This document shows positions 1 through 12,140 of a DNA stretch of 64,000 nt, piece after piece. Numbering within the stretch: position 1 is the stretch's first letter; the number at the start of each line of letters is the position of its first letter. A model generated the notes under the pieces. It had not been told where the DNA came from, ran no database searches, and saw only the letters and a program-made list of their open reading frames with translations. The stretch comes from Megalonaias nervosa. Its lineage: Eukaryota > Mollusca > Bivalvia > Unionida > Unionidae. The stretch is taken from positions 124,000 to 187,999 of the forward strand of contig JAECUM010000846.1 in NCBI GenBank assembly GCA_016617855.1, given 5' to 3'. Made by a program: the position numbers and the translations under genes.

Positions 1-1739
1 GAGTTATCTTCCCATTTTAAAGATTCTATTTACACTTCATATTCTTTAACCATTGAAGTATCTACATGACAAGACAGTGTGTCTTGTGAAAGGAATGGGG
101 TCTGTCTGATTGCATTTTAATAGTTATCTCCAATTTAAAATAAAAACAAAACAAAACATCACTGCCACACTGCTGTAAATTTTGTGTTAAAATACAACTC
201 ATCGGAGTGGCTACATTTAGTTTGGTTTCTTTTACTCTTGTTCTTGTATGGGATTTCAATTCTTGTATGGGGGATAAAAGGTAGGAACCAGTAAAGCTTT
301 TAATATATTAATCTGCAGAGATGATTATGTGTCTTTGGAGTCCAAACACTGTTACAGCAGCAATATAATCTAAAACTGTATGAAGTACAAGGACCTTGGG
401 AATGAGACGGAGGAAAATGGAGGATCCTGTTGAAGTCGTACTCCTTAGAGTTTGTACTGTTTTATATCACTTTCTTAACGATGTTTTGACCTCTTGGTCA
501 TTTAAGCCTTTGTCTCACATTTTCATGAATGAGAACTGACTGGTTCCTACTATTATTCTTTATGCTTGCTTTTAGATTCCATCAAGAATGAAGATATAGG
601 AAGTAGACTGAAAATGATTTTGCACCAGTGGTTTCAATAAAAGCTGGTAGCCTGTGATTTTTCACCATTTATTTTAACTGAAATTACAGCCTACAATTCC
701 CAGATTTTGAACATTTTCATTATAAAATTTGTTTTAATTCATTGATGTATTTAATTTGAGATGATTCAGTCAGATAAATTAGTGTTTTATTTAGTTTGAT
801 ACATATTGGTCTAAGTCTAGAAGATCTTTGCTTTCTCCTATTGACCATCTTCAAAGTGCATGCCTGATACACAATTCAGTCTCCATCAAAGAGAATCACA
901 AATGTTCAATCTCTTTTTACGCCAAATTGATCAAAGTCAGGAATGGTGATTGAGTGCCAGTAGTGAAGCAAATAAGCCACATATTCGACTTTGGCTAATA
1001 AAAAAATAAAAAATAAGTTGCTAACAAATTGTCAAGAGTTTTATACATTTATACATTTTGCAGAATCGGGGGAGGGGCACGACACAGAGAGAAAATAAGA
1101 TAGGCTAGCAGACACATACAGATACAAAATACAAATGGTACCAGTGACAATTGCTGTGTCAAAAACTTAGCTTATATCAACCTAAACACAACCGATAAAA
1201 GAACATAATAAATGTAAAAAACAACACACAAGTTATGACATGTATTGAATGTAAATTGAAAGGGAGTTTACTTCCCCAGTTCTTTTAGAAACACATCTGT
1301 AATATATTTATAATGTGTAACATTTTCAGTACATACAATATTCTAATGTTCATCTGACCAGGGCTTTATCCACACCAAAATTAAGAGATAATTCATACTG
1401 TGATATCCTCTTCTTAAGTTGATCACTTTTATTATTGAGTTTAGCTTGCATATTATTATAAAATTTGTTTTGCTCGCTTTCCTTATTGTTTTTAACACTT
1501 GGCAATTTGCATTTTCTATTTTTCATCAGAATTTGCATCAACTAAGTAGCTAAGATTCAGAGAAATATTAATATATCCAGATGGCAATATCCTTGAACCT
1601 AAATGATTCTGCATTGTACTTTTTTATATGCCCATCATGGGGTTGATCATGTTTTGTTATGAGTTTTTGTGTCATCAGTCTGTTACCAATTTTATTTCTG
1701 CACAGTCATTTGAGTTCTGCAACATTAATTTGACCAAAT
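1..1739. other. AT-rich non-coding stretch
   Basis: I see no supportable exon, tRNA or element here. It is probably intronic or upstream sequence of the gene whose last exons lie at 3968-8231. Confidence 0.4.
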
Positions 1740-2830
1740 TTTGTGTATAGCTTGCATTTGGTGTAAGGAAGAACTCTGTCAGTTTGGGGTTAGAGAAAAG
1801 ATCTTGCCTAAAAGAGGAAAAATGGTTTCCATGCAGTTAGATCAGCTCTACATCACATATCTGGAGTGAACTTTGTACTTTGTGGATGGCTTGCACTTAA
1901 GGTTAGAAAGGACCATGGTCAAATTCTGGGTTAAATGGTCAAATATCTAGGCCACTGTGTTTGAAAGGAGAAAACTAGTTTCGGCACAATAACATTAGTT
2001 CCACATCATATACTTGGACTGAACTTTGGATGATTGCACTTGGGACCAAAATGTTAAATGTCAAGGTCACTGACTGAAATAAGAAAAATAGTTTCTGCAC
2101 CATAACAGTAGTTCTAAATCATAGACCTGGACTAAACCTTATTGATGGTTTGTAAGTTGGTTAAGGAAGAAGGTTATCAGTTTTAGGGTTAAAAAGTCAA
2201 TGGTCAAGGTCACTGTGACTCAAAGGAAAAAATGGTTTCTACAGTATAACTTAAAATTTTACATCACACATTTGGACTTAGATTTGAAAATGGCATGCAC
2301 TCAAGCAAGGTATAAGCCAGTTGATTTTGGAATCAAAGAGTCAAATCTGAAGGTCACAGGATGAAAAATGGTTTCTGCATGCAAATTTCAGTTAATAACC
2401 ATGCATCTTCACCAGAGTTTAAAGATGGCTTACACTTTTGGGTAAGAAAGAAGGTCACAATCACTATGACTGAGAGTAAAATGGTTTTTGCAATTTAACT
2501 TTAGTTCTATACTACATACCTTGATCAAAGCTTGTGGAGGGCTTGCACTTAAGAAAGAGGCCTGTTTGTTTGCAGGTTTAATGGTCAAGGGTGCAGGTAA
2601 TTGTGAGTCAAAGAAAATTGGGTTTTGCGCAAAACTTTTGTTCTGGACTGAATTCCTTTACTCACCTGTGTGGATGGCTTGCACTTAATGGTGAAAAGAT
2701 ATCAGTGAGTTTTTTTCAGGACTGAAAGTCAGAGTTTATGGTAATGGTAAGTCTCATAAGAAATGAATGGTTTCTACAGAGCAAGTCGAGTTCAAAAGGT
2801 CAAGGTCAGTGAGACCGATTGGTCAATAAT
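1740..2830. repeat. Degenerate satellite, units of roughly 90-100 bp
   Basis: The phrase order 'aatggtttctgca', 'attagttctacatcacata', 'ctggactgaactttg', 'gatggcttgcactt', 'gtcaaggtcactgtgactga' recurs about ten times with heavy divergence. The same family recurs at 35810-36000 and 41600-41800, where it flanks the DIRS element. Confidence 0.8.
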
Positions 2831-3220
2831 CTCCGGAGTTTACTATTCCCAACTAGAGGTAATAGAGAACTAATAAACATTGGCATAGGCATCTAATTTT
2901 CCATTCATTGTGCTCTTGTTGACTTCAAGTGGCTTTTTGATCTATCCATCATATTTGACCTGCTTTTGTCCCCCTTTTGTACTTTCCCTTTCTGACACTA
3001 TGAATAAAATATAAGGGGTCACATTGACCCTCCTGAAAATATCCTAGCAGAAGCCTTTGTTATTCATGTATGCACTCTTGCAAGAGCGGGTAGGATTGAC
3101 ACAAGCCTGTATATTTTCTGCCAATAACCGCTAGGACAATTCTTCTTCTACTAATATTTGCCTTACCTATGAAAAAATGCTTTGCCAGATGAAAGAATGG
3201 GTTCAGAGCAAAGGGCTTGT

Positions 3221-3512
3221 GTATGTGTGTGTATTGGAATTTTAACATAGCTTCAAAAAAATATGATGTCTGCGGTGTGGCAGTTTAATGTGATGTCTGG
3301 CACTCTGGCACTGGGGCATCATGCTGCAGGCATGTAGCATCATGTCCCATCCAGTCACATTATCCTGACACCACGCTGACCAGTCCTAACACTAACTTCT
3401 TAATGCTGAGCACCAAGAGAGGCAGCCACGGTACCATTTTTATAAGTCTTTAGTATGATTTGGCCAGGGTTCAAACCCGCGACCTTTAACCACTTAGGCC
3501 ACCGAAGCGGTC
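3221..3512 (-). mobile_element. tRNA-derived SINE, copy 1
   Basis: On the minus strand a tRNA-like head holds an A-box-like GGCCTAAGTGG and a B-box-like GGGTTTGAACCC, with about 20 bases lost between them. A body (TCAGGATAATGTGACTGG, TAAACTGCCACACCGCAGAC) and a CA-rich 3' end follow. It matches copies at 13841, 19810 and 48460. Confidence 0.8.
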
Positions 3513-3967
3513 TTGCAAAGGCAAAACAGGTTGAATTTGGTGCCAAGGTCCACAAGAAAGTTCCCAATCATGATACAGCTATGAGTTTTTGCAGGTATAA
3601 ACTTCCACCTATTTAAAATGTTGCCATTTGTTATTTCCAAAAATCACATTGATGCTTTTGTATGACAGGCAAGCACTAAAACTTTCCAAAAGATTTAATT
3701 TATTAAGCAACCACTTGTATTAAACATTTCTAAGGCCTCTTAAAAACCAGTTAAGAAGAAATGAACATGTATTAAGCACCTTTCTAAGGAGGCTCCTTCT
3801 TCTTCCCATAGATGACTGCATGTATTAGTTTCTAGTGTATGCCAGCTTCAGACAAAGTTGTGTACATATTTATGTCACTCTTTGCTGAGAAACGTGTTAG
3901 ATAATTCACATATATAAATCCTTTATAGTATTGTAACTTGTTTCTTTCTCTCTATTAATGCCTTTAG
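3513..3967. other. Intronic sequence, nothing recognised
   Basis: AT-rich sequence leading to the TTTAG acceptor of exon A; no element or reading frame stands out. Confidence 0.35.
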
Positions 3968-4136
3968 AGGCAGTCCAGGGCTGCTGCTACATGAACTCCA
4001 AGGTTTCACAGTGCCTGAATGGATGTTGGAGAAAATGAAACAACAGATGCTGACATTACGTACAGACCTCCCAAAAAGCAAGCAGCACCACAGTCGCTCA
4101 ACTACCCCTCCTGAGATGCAGTCTGTTAGTCAACAG
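3968..4136 (+). CDS. Unrecognised gene, exon A
   Basis: The open stretch is bounded by acceptor TTTAG and donor CAACAG/gtag. Reading A|GGC|AGT gives GSPGLLLHELQGFTVPEW and then a Lys/Gln/His/Ser-rich run to SVSQQ. It enters with one base of a split codon and leaves in phase 0. A minisatellite begins within about 10 bases of the donor. Confidence 0.55.
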
Positions 4137-7044
4137 GTAGATTATTGGCATGACATTTATTATCTCACTTATTGTCTCATGACATTTATTTTCTCACTTA
4201 CTGTCTGATGACATTTATTGTCTTATTGTTTCATGACATTTATTGTCTCACTTATTGTCTCATGGCATTTATTGCCTTAATGTTTCATGACATTTGTCTT
4301 ATTGTCTTATGACATTTATTGCTTTTTTGTCTCATGACATTTATTGTCTCATGTCATTTATTGTCTTATTATCTCATGACATTTATTGTCTCACTTGTCT
4401 TATGACATTTTTTTATGTATTATCTCGTGACATTTAATGTCTGTCTACTGTAGCATAGATATAGGCATACATTGGAATAGTTGAATTTTATTTTTAAATT
4501 GTGCCTTAATTAATGTTTTAGTTCCTTGCTTATTGAAACCTATGAATATTTCATTTCACATTAGGAGCCATCCTAAGGCAACACAGACAAAAAAAATCAC
4601 TTTTGGCTCTAAAACAACACATATTGCTGGCTGCCATGTCAGTATTTACAATGCACTTGATTGTTATGAGCGACAGTGTTTGTGTAGCAGTCTGAACATG
4701 CCAGTAATTGAAGCAAATGTCCAGTCATATGCTTACCACACAATGAGCGACAGTGTTTGTGTAGCAGTCTGAACATGCCAGTAATTGAAGCAAATGTCCA
4801 GTCATATGCTTACCACACATAAGTATCAGTAACTAGTTAATAGTGGCCTGGAACTACAGTAGTCCCCCTCTTATATGGCCACCCCTTCTGCACCGGGAAA
4901 GTGGCCTTATAAGACGGGTGGCCTTTCCAGAGGGGGACTAAATTTTTTGAGAGAAGTATATGTAATGTACGCAGTAAGAAAGCTACATTCTTCAAAGCAT
5001 TTAATATCTTCGTTTAAAAGTAACATTAAATTATTAAAAGGTTCTTCTTGTTATAATAATAGACCTATTTCAACTGAATATACATTAATAGTTCTTATTC
5101 TTGCGTAAGCATGATATGCGAGCGGGTGTTGTTATCATGCACATTGCGAAACCATTCAAAAACGTCATTTAAATCTTGGTACATACATAATTCTCTTTCC
5201 ATTTGCTCCATTTTCCCACTGCTGCTGAATAACCTCCTTATCGGTTGTGATGCTGTTTATTCAAGTATTTTCAACATAAAATTGTTTTATTCGAGTCTTT
5301 TCTACCTAAAATCGTTCGGCAAGTTCCCTCTCCCCACTTCACCCGATGTTGAGTAGAATAACCGACTTTTTTCTAAAATAATCGTCTCCATTTACGTGAT
5401 GACATGTTAATGTTTTGTAATGATTTATTCGGATGTTGCTAACTGTATGCGATTTAATTATGCAGATGAAACTTTTGCAGAGCGGACAAAATGCCTTCTT
5501 CGTAAAGAATGTGTTGTCACGTGATTTTTCGGTCTTTGTCTGGTACCCTGTTTTGTTCAAGGCTAAGTTCTCTGTTTGTGTGTCTGCAAAAATCTATTTT
5601 TAGACTATGCTGACCCTGTTATGATCTTGACAATTATGTCCAGTTGTAATCATCAGTGTTGCCAACTACAAGACTGATAAAACAACTTTTCTGCATTTAA
5701 ACAAAATGCCATGTGTTTTTTTTTAAGGCAGCGATCTTGTCACGTGATTCATTAGTCGCAGTCTGGTACCCTGTTTGTGTTTACATTTCTTTACACTAAG
5801 GGAGAGAAGGCAAAACGGCTTCCATATGTACGCAGATTTGATTCGAACAATAGCACCTCGCAGCCGTTAGGATTTGTAATCTTGACAGTTATTGTCGGTA
5901 GTAAAAGCCACTAATTATGAAAATGAACAAGCTCAACATCTTACTAAGGGAAGCCATAAAGGCTATCGAACCATTTTCCCGCTGACTTGTGTATTGTACA
6001 TCAATACTGCCACGTCTCAACTGTTACTACTGTTCAATAATTGTAATCTTAACAATTATCAGAGTGACTAAACCAGACATCTCATGATAACACAGCAGTA
6101 AGGCTAATCGGATTACGTGTACTTATCTTTTTGTATGGATTAAAATTTGAGTCTTTCTTGGCTTTCTGGAATAAATGTGGCTTCTCGTGAGGCATAAATG
6201 ATATAATATTAACCTTAGTAGTACATGTACTTTAGTCAACACTTCTTTCAGGAACGAAAACCTGACATCAGGAAACAGAAATCGGATTACTTAACACATG
6301 TTATGAATAAAATTGGTTCTGGATACATATTACAAAATAAAATGCGGCCGCTTGTGAGGGGTAAATTTGATATTATTGCACTAATATGCTGGCTGCTGGT
6401 CGCGTCAGCAGGGTGGCTTTTCGTGAGGGGTACTTTTGAACACAAATTCTTCGGTGCTGTCGGATTCTGGCCGTAAGGAACGGGTGGCAGCTGGTCAGGG
6501 GGGCCGTTCAAGAGGGGGACTACTGTATAGTTAAAAGGATCCATCTCCCAGTAAATCTTTGCACAATGGCCTCTTTGAAGCTACAATTTAATGTTGACTT
6601 TGTCAGTTTCTCTCCAAAATGATTAAACACAAAACTGATGACTTCAGCATCAGATATTTCAAAACTTTTTTAAAAAAAAAAAACATCAGCACATTTTCTT
6701 TTTTTCTAAGTGAACTTCAAAAAAAGAATCAACTGCTACTCATGCCATGCAAAATGAAACCAGATTACTTACACTACAAAAGGATGAAATCAGAGATTGA
6801 ATCAAATGTTACTTCCTGCTACACTAAACCTGGTTAAAGATTATGCATCACTATAGTTAAATGAAAAAGACTGGGATAAAAAAACATGTCAAGAACAATT
6901 TGTACTTTTGGTCTTAACTTTACAAAAATTAAAAGTCAGCAGCAGCTGTTGTCTAAATAGGCTAATTAATAAATGTACACAAATGAAATTACATCACAAC
7001 AGCAAGAACAGCAGCTGCAGCAATAATTACTTCCACTACTGCGG

Positions 7045-7135
<91 letters not shown>

Positions 7136-8231
7136 ATTATGATCAACAATAATACATTGTTTTGGATTTGTGATAAAAGTTTATCCAGTCTTCCTCGTAG
7201 TCTCTTACACCTTTCTGAGATCTTCTCCTTGATGATATCTCACATCACCATGAAGTCTTCCAGATGGTCATTCAATTCTTCCAGAATTCTTCCTGATTGT
7301 CTCTCATGTCTCCCTGATATTTCCCTATGGTCTCTCTTAATTTTTCCTTTTTCTTTTGAAACCAAGCCATTATGTCATCCAGTACATGTCTTTAGATTAT
7401 CATGACAATACATTGATGTTAGCTTCAGGCATATTGGCAGCTATAATAGAATTGTGTTGATGATGGGCTACTATTCCTAAGATTCCAGGGGAGGTCACTC
7501 CTTGAGATAATTTGTTCATTGATTTTTTAAAAAAAAAAATATTTTGTTGTCATTATTACTTGTATCTTTTCCTCAGGAGCTGGATGATGACAACGGAGAT
7601 GATCCTAAGAATCTTCCTTTTGCCAAATTTAGCAGTCCCAAGCATTCCAAGGTCATGGAAGCAGTAAGTTATCAATTTCTCCTTTAATTACATTATGTAT
7701 ACATTGCATGATGCATCACTCTGTGTTGTAGAAATATAATTTGTTTCTCAGGCAATAGTTTGGATTAAGTTGCATGTCCATCAGTCTGATAGAATACAAT
7801 TGATCTGTTATTGTGGGTAAATCTATGTGTTTAATCTAAATAGAAAAAACAATGACAAATTGCAAACGTATTTTTTTGGCTTAAGGATAATTAATAAATT
7901 TGCAAAGTAAATACTATCTGTGAAAAAAATTTGGAATAAAAATACAGCTGATCACAAACCACAGACTTAGTCCTAGGGTCATCCGACCATCATTCCATAA
8001 TTTTATGTCCAAAATAATATTCCACGGCAAATCCTGCATGTTACTTATTTCCAGACCACCAGGGATGGGGACCTGGAATTTCTCTCTGGGGCAGGGAATG
8101 ATGATGCAAGTGGATCTGGAATGTCCCCATTCAACATGACAGGAGGCTTTGAGGATGCTCCTTCCCCATCTAGCTTGGACCCTCTAGAAGATGATTCTAA
8201 TTCCTTAGTGCATCCGTTCTCGATAAATTGA
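3968..8231 (+). CDS. Unrecognised gene, last three coding exons (5' part outside window)
   Basis: Three exons with canonical borders join in one frame: 3968-4136 (after ttttag-type acceptor TTTAG, donor CAG/gtag), 7577-7663 (cctcag/GAG, GCA/gtaagt) and 8055-8231 (ttccag/ACC, ending in TGA). Exon phases agree (first exon enters with one base completing a codon, both introns are phase 0). The 144 or so residues are low in hydrophobics: a short helix-prone stretch (PEWMLEKMKQQM), a Ser/Thr/Gln/His-rich stretch, an acidic run (ELDDDNGDD) and a Ser/Asp-rich tail ending PFSIN. This looks like the disordered C-terminus of a larger cytoplasmic or nuclear protein. I do not recognise the family. The upstream exon is not visible before 3968, so the gene probably begins left of the window. 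A 1.67-kb DNA transposon sits in the first intron. Confidence 0.6.
4141..4445. repeat. Minisatellite, unit about 25-30 bp
   Basis: 'tcatgacatttattgtctca' variants repeat about ten times with irregular spacing, starting just inside the intron after exon A. Confidence 0.85.
4666..4819. repeat. Perfect 77-bp tandem duplication
   Basis: The block beginning atgagcgacagtgtttgtgt and ending gcttaccacaca occurs twice head to tail (4666-4742 and 4743-4819) with no difference seen, indicating a recent duplication. Confidence 0.9.
4857..6526. mobile_element. Tigger/MER2-like DNA transposon, probably non-autonomous
   Basis: The left end CAGTAGTCCCCCTCTT is mirrored by AAGAGGGGGACTACTG on the right, and both are flanked by TA, the pogo/Tc1-mariner target duplication. 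The terminal sequence closely resembles that of the MER2/Tigger group. Each end also has GGTGGC-type subterminal motifs, and the left 80 bases fold back (TAGTCCCCCTCT against AGAGGGGGACTA). Inside, CACGTGATT followed by GTCTGGTACCCTGTTT occurs twice, at 5517 and 5741. No intact transposase is present. The element lies in the intron between exons A and B of the left gene. Confidence 0.8.
6530..7043. other. Intronic sequence, nothing recognised
   Basis: AT-rich filler between the transposon and the trinucleotide array; short frames here are not convincing. Confidence 0.35.
7045..7134. repeat. (AAT)n to (ATT)n trinucleotide palindrome
   Basis: About 22 AAT-type repeats switch abruptly at about 7110 into about eight ATT repeats, so the junction can form a hairpin of roughly 24 bp per arm. 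Confidence 0.95.
7577..7663 (+). CDS. Unrecognised gene, exon B
   Basis: An 87-base exon (29 codons, phase 0 on both sides) between cctcag and gtaagt, both near-consensus. It encodes an acidic start, ELDDDNGDD, followed by PFAKFSSPKHSKVMEA. Confidence 0.6.
8055..8231 (+). CDS. Unrecognised gene, terminal exon C
   Basis: This begins after ttccag and reads 58 codons in phase 0 to a TGA stop. The Gly/Asp/Ser/Pro-rich tail contains LDPLEDDSNSL and ends PFSIN. The 3' untranslated region follows; I could not place its polyadenylation signal with confidence. Confidence 0.55.
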   Translation, partial: TTRDGDLEFLSGAGNDDASGSGMSPFNMTGGFEDAPSPSSLDPLEDDSNSLVHPFSIN

Positions 8232-9470
8232 GGAACTGTCGGAGAGGGTAGTTCATCAAAACAGATAAACATGACAGATTTCATTTTCATACTTGTTATA
8301 TTTTTCCCACTTGTGATCATATAGGTCATTATCTGTACACATAAATGCAGACCTTTATAATTTTCCTATTATAGTTATATTGTTATATTAATGTGCGCTG
8401 ATTTATTTTAAGTAGTATCAGTTTTTGTGGCTTTGAGAACAATAACATTTTCATGGGTAAATGAATTCATGGATTTAGGTTTGTGTCTTGTTATTTTCTT
8501 AGAAGGATCTTTGTTTGTTGAATCTTTAAATTCCTTATCTGTAGTAGCGGTGAAATCCATGAAATTTTGTACTCCACAACAAATAGAAAATTCATAGTAT
8601 TCAGTTATTTTCCAAATATTTCCATGTCATTAATAGCAAATCCTTCTAAAATTATAGAAATGTTCACAAATTTCAATTTGTGTTATATTTCTCTTATCAG
8701 TTCTTAAGAACAAAGCATATTGTTTATGATATATGTCTGTACTAGGAATACTAACACATAGTTGCCCAGTTGAATGTCTTCATTTTGCACAGATACATAG
8801 TTCCTTGCCAAGCAAGCCAAATTGACTTGTCGTAACAATTTTCAGGGAGATTGTTAAAGTCATTGGTGCAGTCAGCACAGGAAGATTGTTAAGGTCATTG
8901 ATGTGGTAAATTCATTGCATGGTTTGTTAGTAACCCAATGTGGAATGATACCATGTTAGTAGAAAACATACCTGGGCATGGGGCAAGCACCTTACCTGGA
9001 TAAATATCTGACTGACTCAGTACCATTCCATACTGGCTCACTAAAAACTGATGAATTAAAATTTCTTGTGCTACAGTATCTTCAATTGTTATGCTATTTA
9101 AGGTAATTTGCTACCAAACAGAACTTTAATGGTTTTGAAAGTGTTTCTTCATGTGTTTCTTATGATTCAAGGAACTTGTGCTGTAAATGAATTTTACTTG
9201 AGTAAGTTAATTTGCAGTGAGAAGAACTTGAGTTTTTTTAAAAGAAAAGGTAGTAGAGAAGGACTGCAGTCTAAAATGAAAAATTCCAGAATGTAGCCCT
9301 GTTTTTGGTATGTGGAAAAATTCACTTATCTTAGGCGAAATTGTATTCTAAATGTAATTATTGTCCAGCAAAGGTCAGGATTTTAGACATGTCTGACAGC
9401 AACAATGAAGACTTAAGAATCCATGGTCTATGCATTGTGCATATGTGTAAGGGGGATGTCTGTGTGTGTG
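8232..9470. other. 3' UTR and downstream sequence of the left gene
   Basis: AT-rich with no further splice-bounded frame. A short repeated phrase 'agattgttaaggtcattg' occurs twice near 8850-8900. Confidence 0.35.
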
Positions 9471-9474
9471 TGTG

Positions 9475-9476
<2 letters not shown>

Positions 9477-9543
<67 letters not shown>
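9477..9543. repeat. (TA)n microsatellite after a short (TG)n
   Basis: About 33 uninterrupted TA units preceded by (TG)8 at 9459-9474. Confidence 0.98.
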
Positions 9544-9547
<4 letters not shown>

Positions 9548-9739
9548 GATTTTTAAGCAAATTGTTTTATCACTTATTATTTCTAAGTAAGAAATAATAA
9601 ATATTAAAAGATGCAAGGCATCTGATTAATCATTTACAGATTCTGTTTTCATAAGTATTTGGAATATATCATCCATTCTAGCAGATTGTGAGTAATGAGG
9701 ATATTTTTAGCTCTATTGATCGTAGACCAAAAGAGCTTA

Positions 9740-10530
9740 TGATATGGCCTGTTTTCCATTGTCCATTTTTTATCCATCCATCAGCAACAGATTCCCATGA
9801 AACTTTACATGCACATTCATCCATTTTCATGTTGGTCCTAAATGAACATGATGCTCAGACATCCAGTATGGCCACTGCAGTGGCCATCATGGAAACCTTG
9901 CTGTCACTACTTCTTCTAGAACCAAAACCAATATCAACATGGAGTTTTCACTGCAAGACTTCTTACGATGTCTAGTTGAGCCTAAATGAAAATGGCTGTG
10001 CTCAGATGTCCAGTATGGCCACCAGCTGTCAGTTTGTCAGTCTCATTGTTACTACCCCTCCTGAATAAATGGTTATATCAACATGGGCTTTTCACTAAAA
10101 GACTTTATGATGGCTAGTTGCTGCTAAATGAAAATGGTAACAATATGACCTCTAATAAGACAATCATGCCAGCCATCTTGAAAATCTTCGTATCACTACT
10201 CCACATAAAGGCAAAGTAATATCAGCATGGGGTTTTCACAGGAAAATTTCTTATGATGTCTAGTCAGTGATAATGGAGCGATTCTAATGACCAATATGGC
10301 CACCCTGGCAATCATCTTGAAAATCTTGTTACTACTAATTTCATAAATGGAATGTCATACAGACATGGGTTTTCACCAAAAGACTTTTTATGATGTTTAA
10401 TTGGTCCCAAATGAAAATTGTGCTAATCTGACCACAAGTGTGGCTATAGTGGTCATTTTGAAAGTTTTATTCGTACTCATAGATGGATAGCCCTATTGGC
10501 ATTGGATTTTCACCAAAAGACTACTTATGA
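9740..10530. repeat. Degenerate satellite, unit about 140-150 bp
   Basis: Five or so units share 'catggggttttcacc-aaaagacttcttatgatgtctag', 'cctaaatgaaaatggtg', 'catccagtatggcca' and 'ccatcttgaaaatctt'. Further diverged units lie at 10820-10915 and 11830-12140. Confidence 0.8.
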
Positions 10531-10819
10531 TGTCTCGATACAGTGTTGCACTTTAAGCAGGCTGTTGTGGATTTACTGCATTTCTTTTGGTCCTTTTTCT
10601 CCCAAATCTTACCATGCATATGGTTTATTGTCAGGACATAAATTCTGAAAATACGCCTGCAACTTTGTGGACGTCCATTCATGTCTGTGTTTGTGCTGTC
10701 AATAGCCAAAGTCACTAAAGGTGGTGAAACCTATCAAGGAACATTTGTTTTAAAACAGTGTATCTGACAATTAATACATTCTGGGTTTGTGGTAGTCGTC
10801 TGAGTTGGAATATAAGGTC

Positions 10820-10915
10820 TAGCTGCAAGATTCTAGTTGATCCTAAATGAAAATGGTGCTGCTCTGGCATCCAGTATGGCTACCATTGTAGCCATCTTGA
10901 AAATGTTATTGCTAC
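10820..10915. repeat. Outlying unit of the 140-150-bp satellite
   Basis: It carries 'agttgatcctaaatgaaaat', 'catccagtatggctaccatt' and 'agccatcttgaaaatgttat', as in the main array. Confidence 0.75.
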
Positions 10916-11082
10916 TGTCACAAAGTTCGGAAAAAAATCACCAGACTTCAACTGACTGAACTTTTCTTGCACAACTTGATCTGCAATATGGATATGAAAA
11001 GAAGATCAGTTTTTGTTACAGCAAAAAATGACATCTTCACTACAACATGCCTGAATGACATATGCCCAGTACATATTTTTTA

Positions 11083-11212
11083 TACAGAAAAATATGTCAT
11101 GAATAATTAAAAGGAGATAATTTAATGAAAAATACAAACTTACATATTACAGAAAAATATGTCATGAATAATTAAAAGGAGATAATTTAATGAAAAATAC
11201 AAACTTACATAT
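11083..11212. repeat. 65-bp tandem duplication
   Basis: The block tacagaaaaatatgtcatga ... aaatacaaacttacatat is repeated head to tail (11083-11147, 11148-11212) without visible change. Confidence 0.9.
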
Positions 11213-11829
11213 TATGCAGTGAAAACCGGTTGAGATAGTGTTATATAAATATGTACATGTTCTTTTTAAAAAGTGTTCAATATATGATTGAAATTCATAA
11301 GACAATCAGTAGAGATCCATGTCAAGAAATTTTACAAAAACCACATATTCTTGGACTATTCTGATCAAATTTACAATAATAGTAATGAATTAAATATTAT
11401 TTGTTGCCAGTGAAAATACAAAGTACCTGCAATACAGATAAGAAAACAACACTAGTTTTCATCACAACAGAAAAAAGAATGATATCTTAACTAAAATAAC
11501 TAAAACATGACTGAATGGAAAATGTGCAAAACAAAGTTATCCCATGTGCACGTTCAAATGAGGTCCTAGGATTTGACACATGTTATTTAATGGGTGGTTG
11601 ATATCAACCCTTGGAAGAAATAAAAATTTCTATGTAATAGTCATTCTTTAATCAGAAAAAGAATTATTTGCAACTAATATCTGTGTGGATCTTACAAATA
11701 TCAATTAATAATAAAAAAATTATTGTGTTAAAACCATATGAAATGACTAGTTTATGAAAGATTTGTGCGTATATGATTGTATGGGGTTTATTGGAAGAAT
11801 AATTAAAGAGTCAAAATTGTATTCTCTTA

Positions 11830-12140
11830 CACAGCTTCTGAAAGAAATGTCATATGAACATAGAGTTTTCACCAAATAATATCATATGGTATGATTTCAG
11901 TCCTAAGTGGGAATGTTAATGATCTTGCATCCAGTATGGCTACCATGGTGGCCGTCTCGAAAATCTTGTTATCTCTACTTCACTTGAATGAATTACCGTA
12001 TCAGCCTGGGTGATCATCAAGATGAAAGTTTCACCAAAAGGACTTGTGATGATATCTGGTTAGTCCTTAATGAATATGGTGTGGAACTAACATCGAGTAT
12101 GATGGCCATAGCAGCCATCTTGAAAAACTCCATTAATATT
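11830..12140. repeat. Two more units of the 140-150-bp satellite
   Basis: Shared phrases include 'catatgaacatagagttttc', 'gcatccagtatggctaccat' and 'gcagccatcttgaaaa'. Confidence 0.7.

Noticed and set aside
9341..9616. Coding frames on both strands rich in Tyr-Ile
   Set aside because: They are translations of the (TA)n run. The same holds at 52067-52240, 56508-56858 and 60437-60637.
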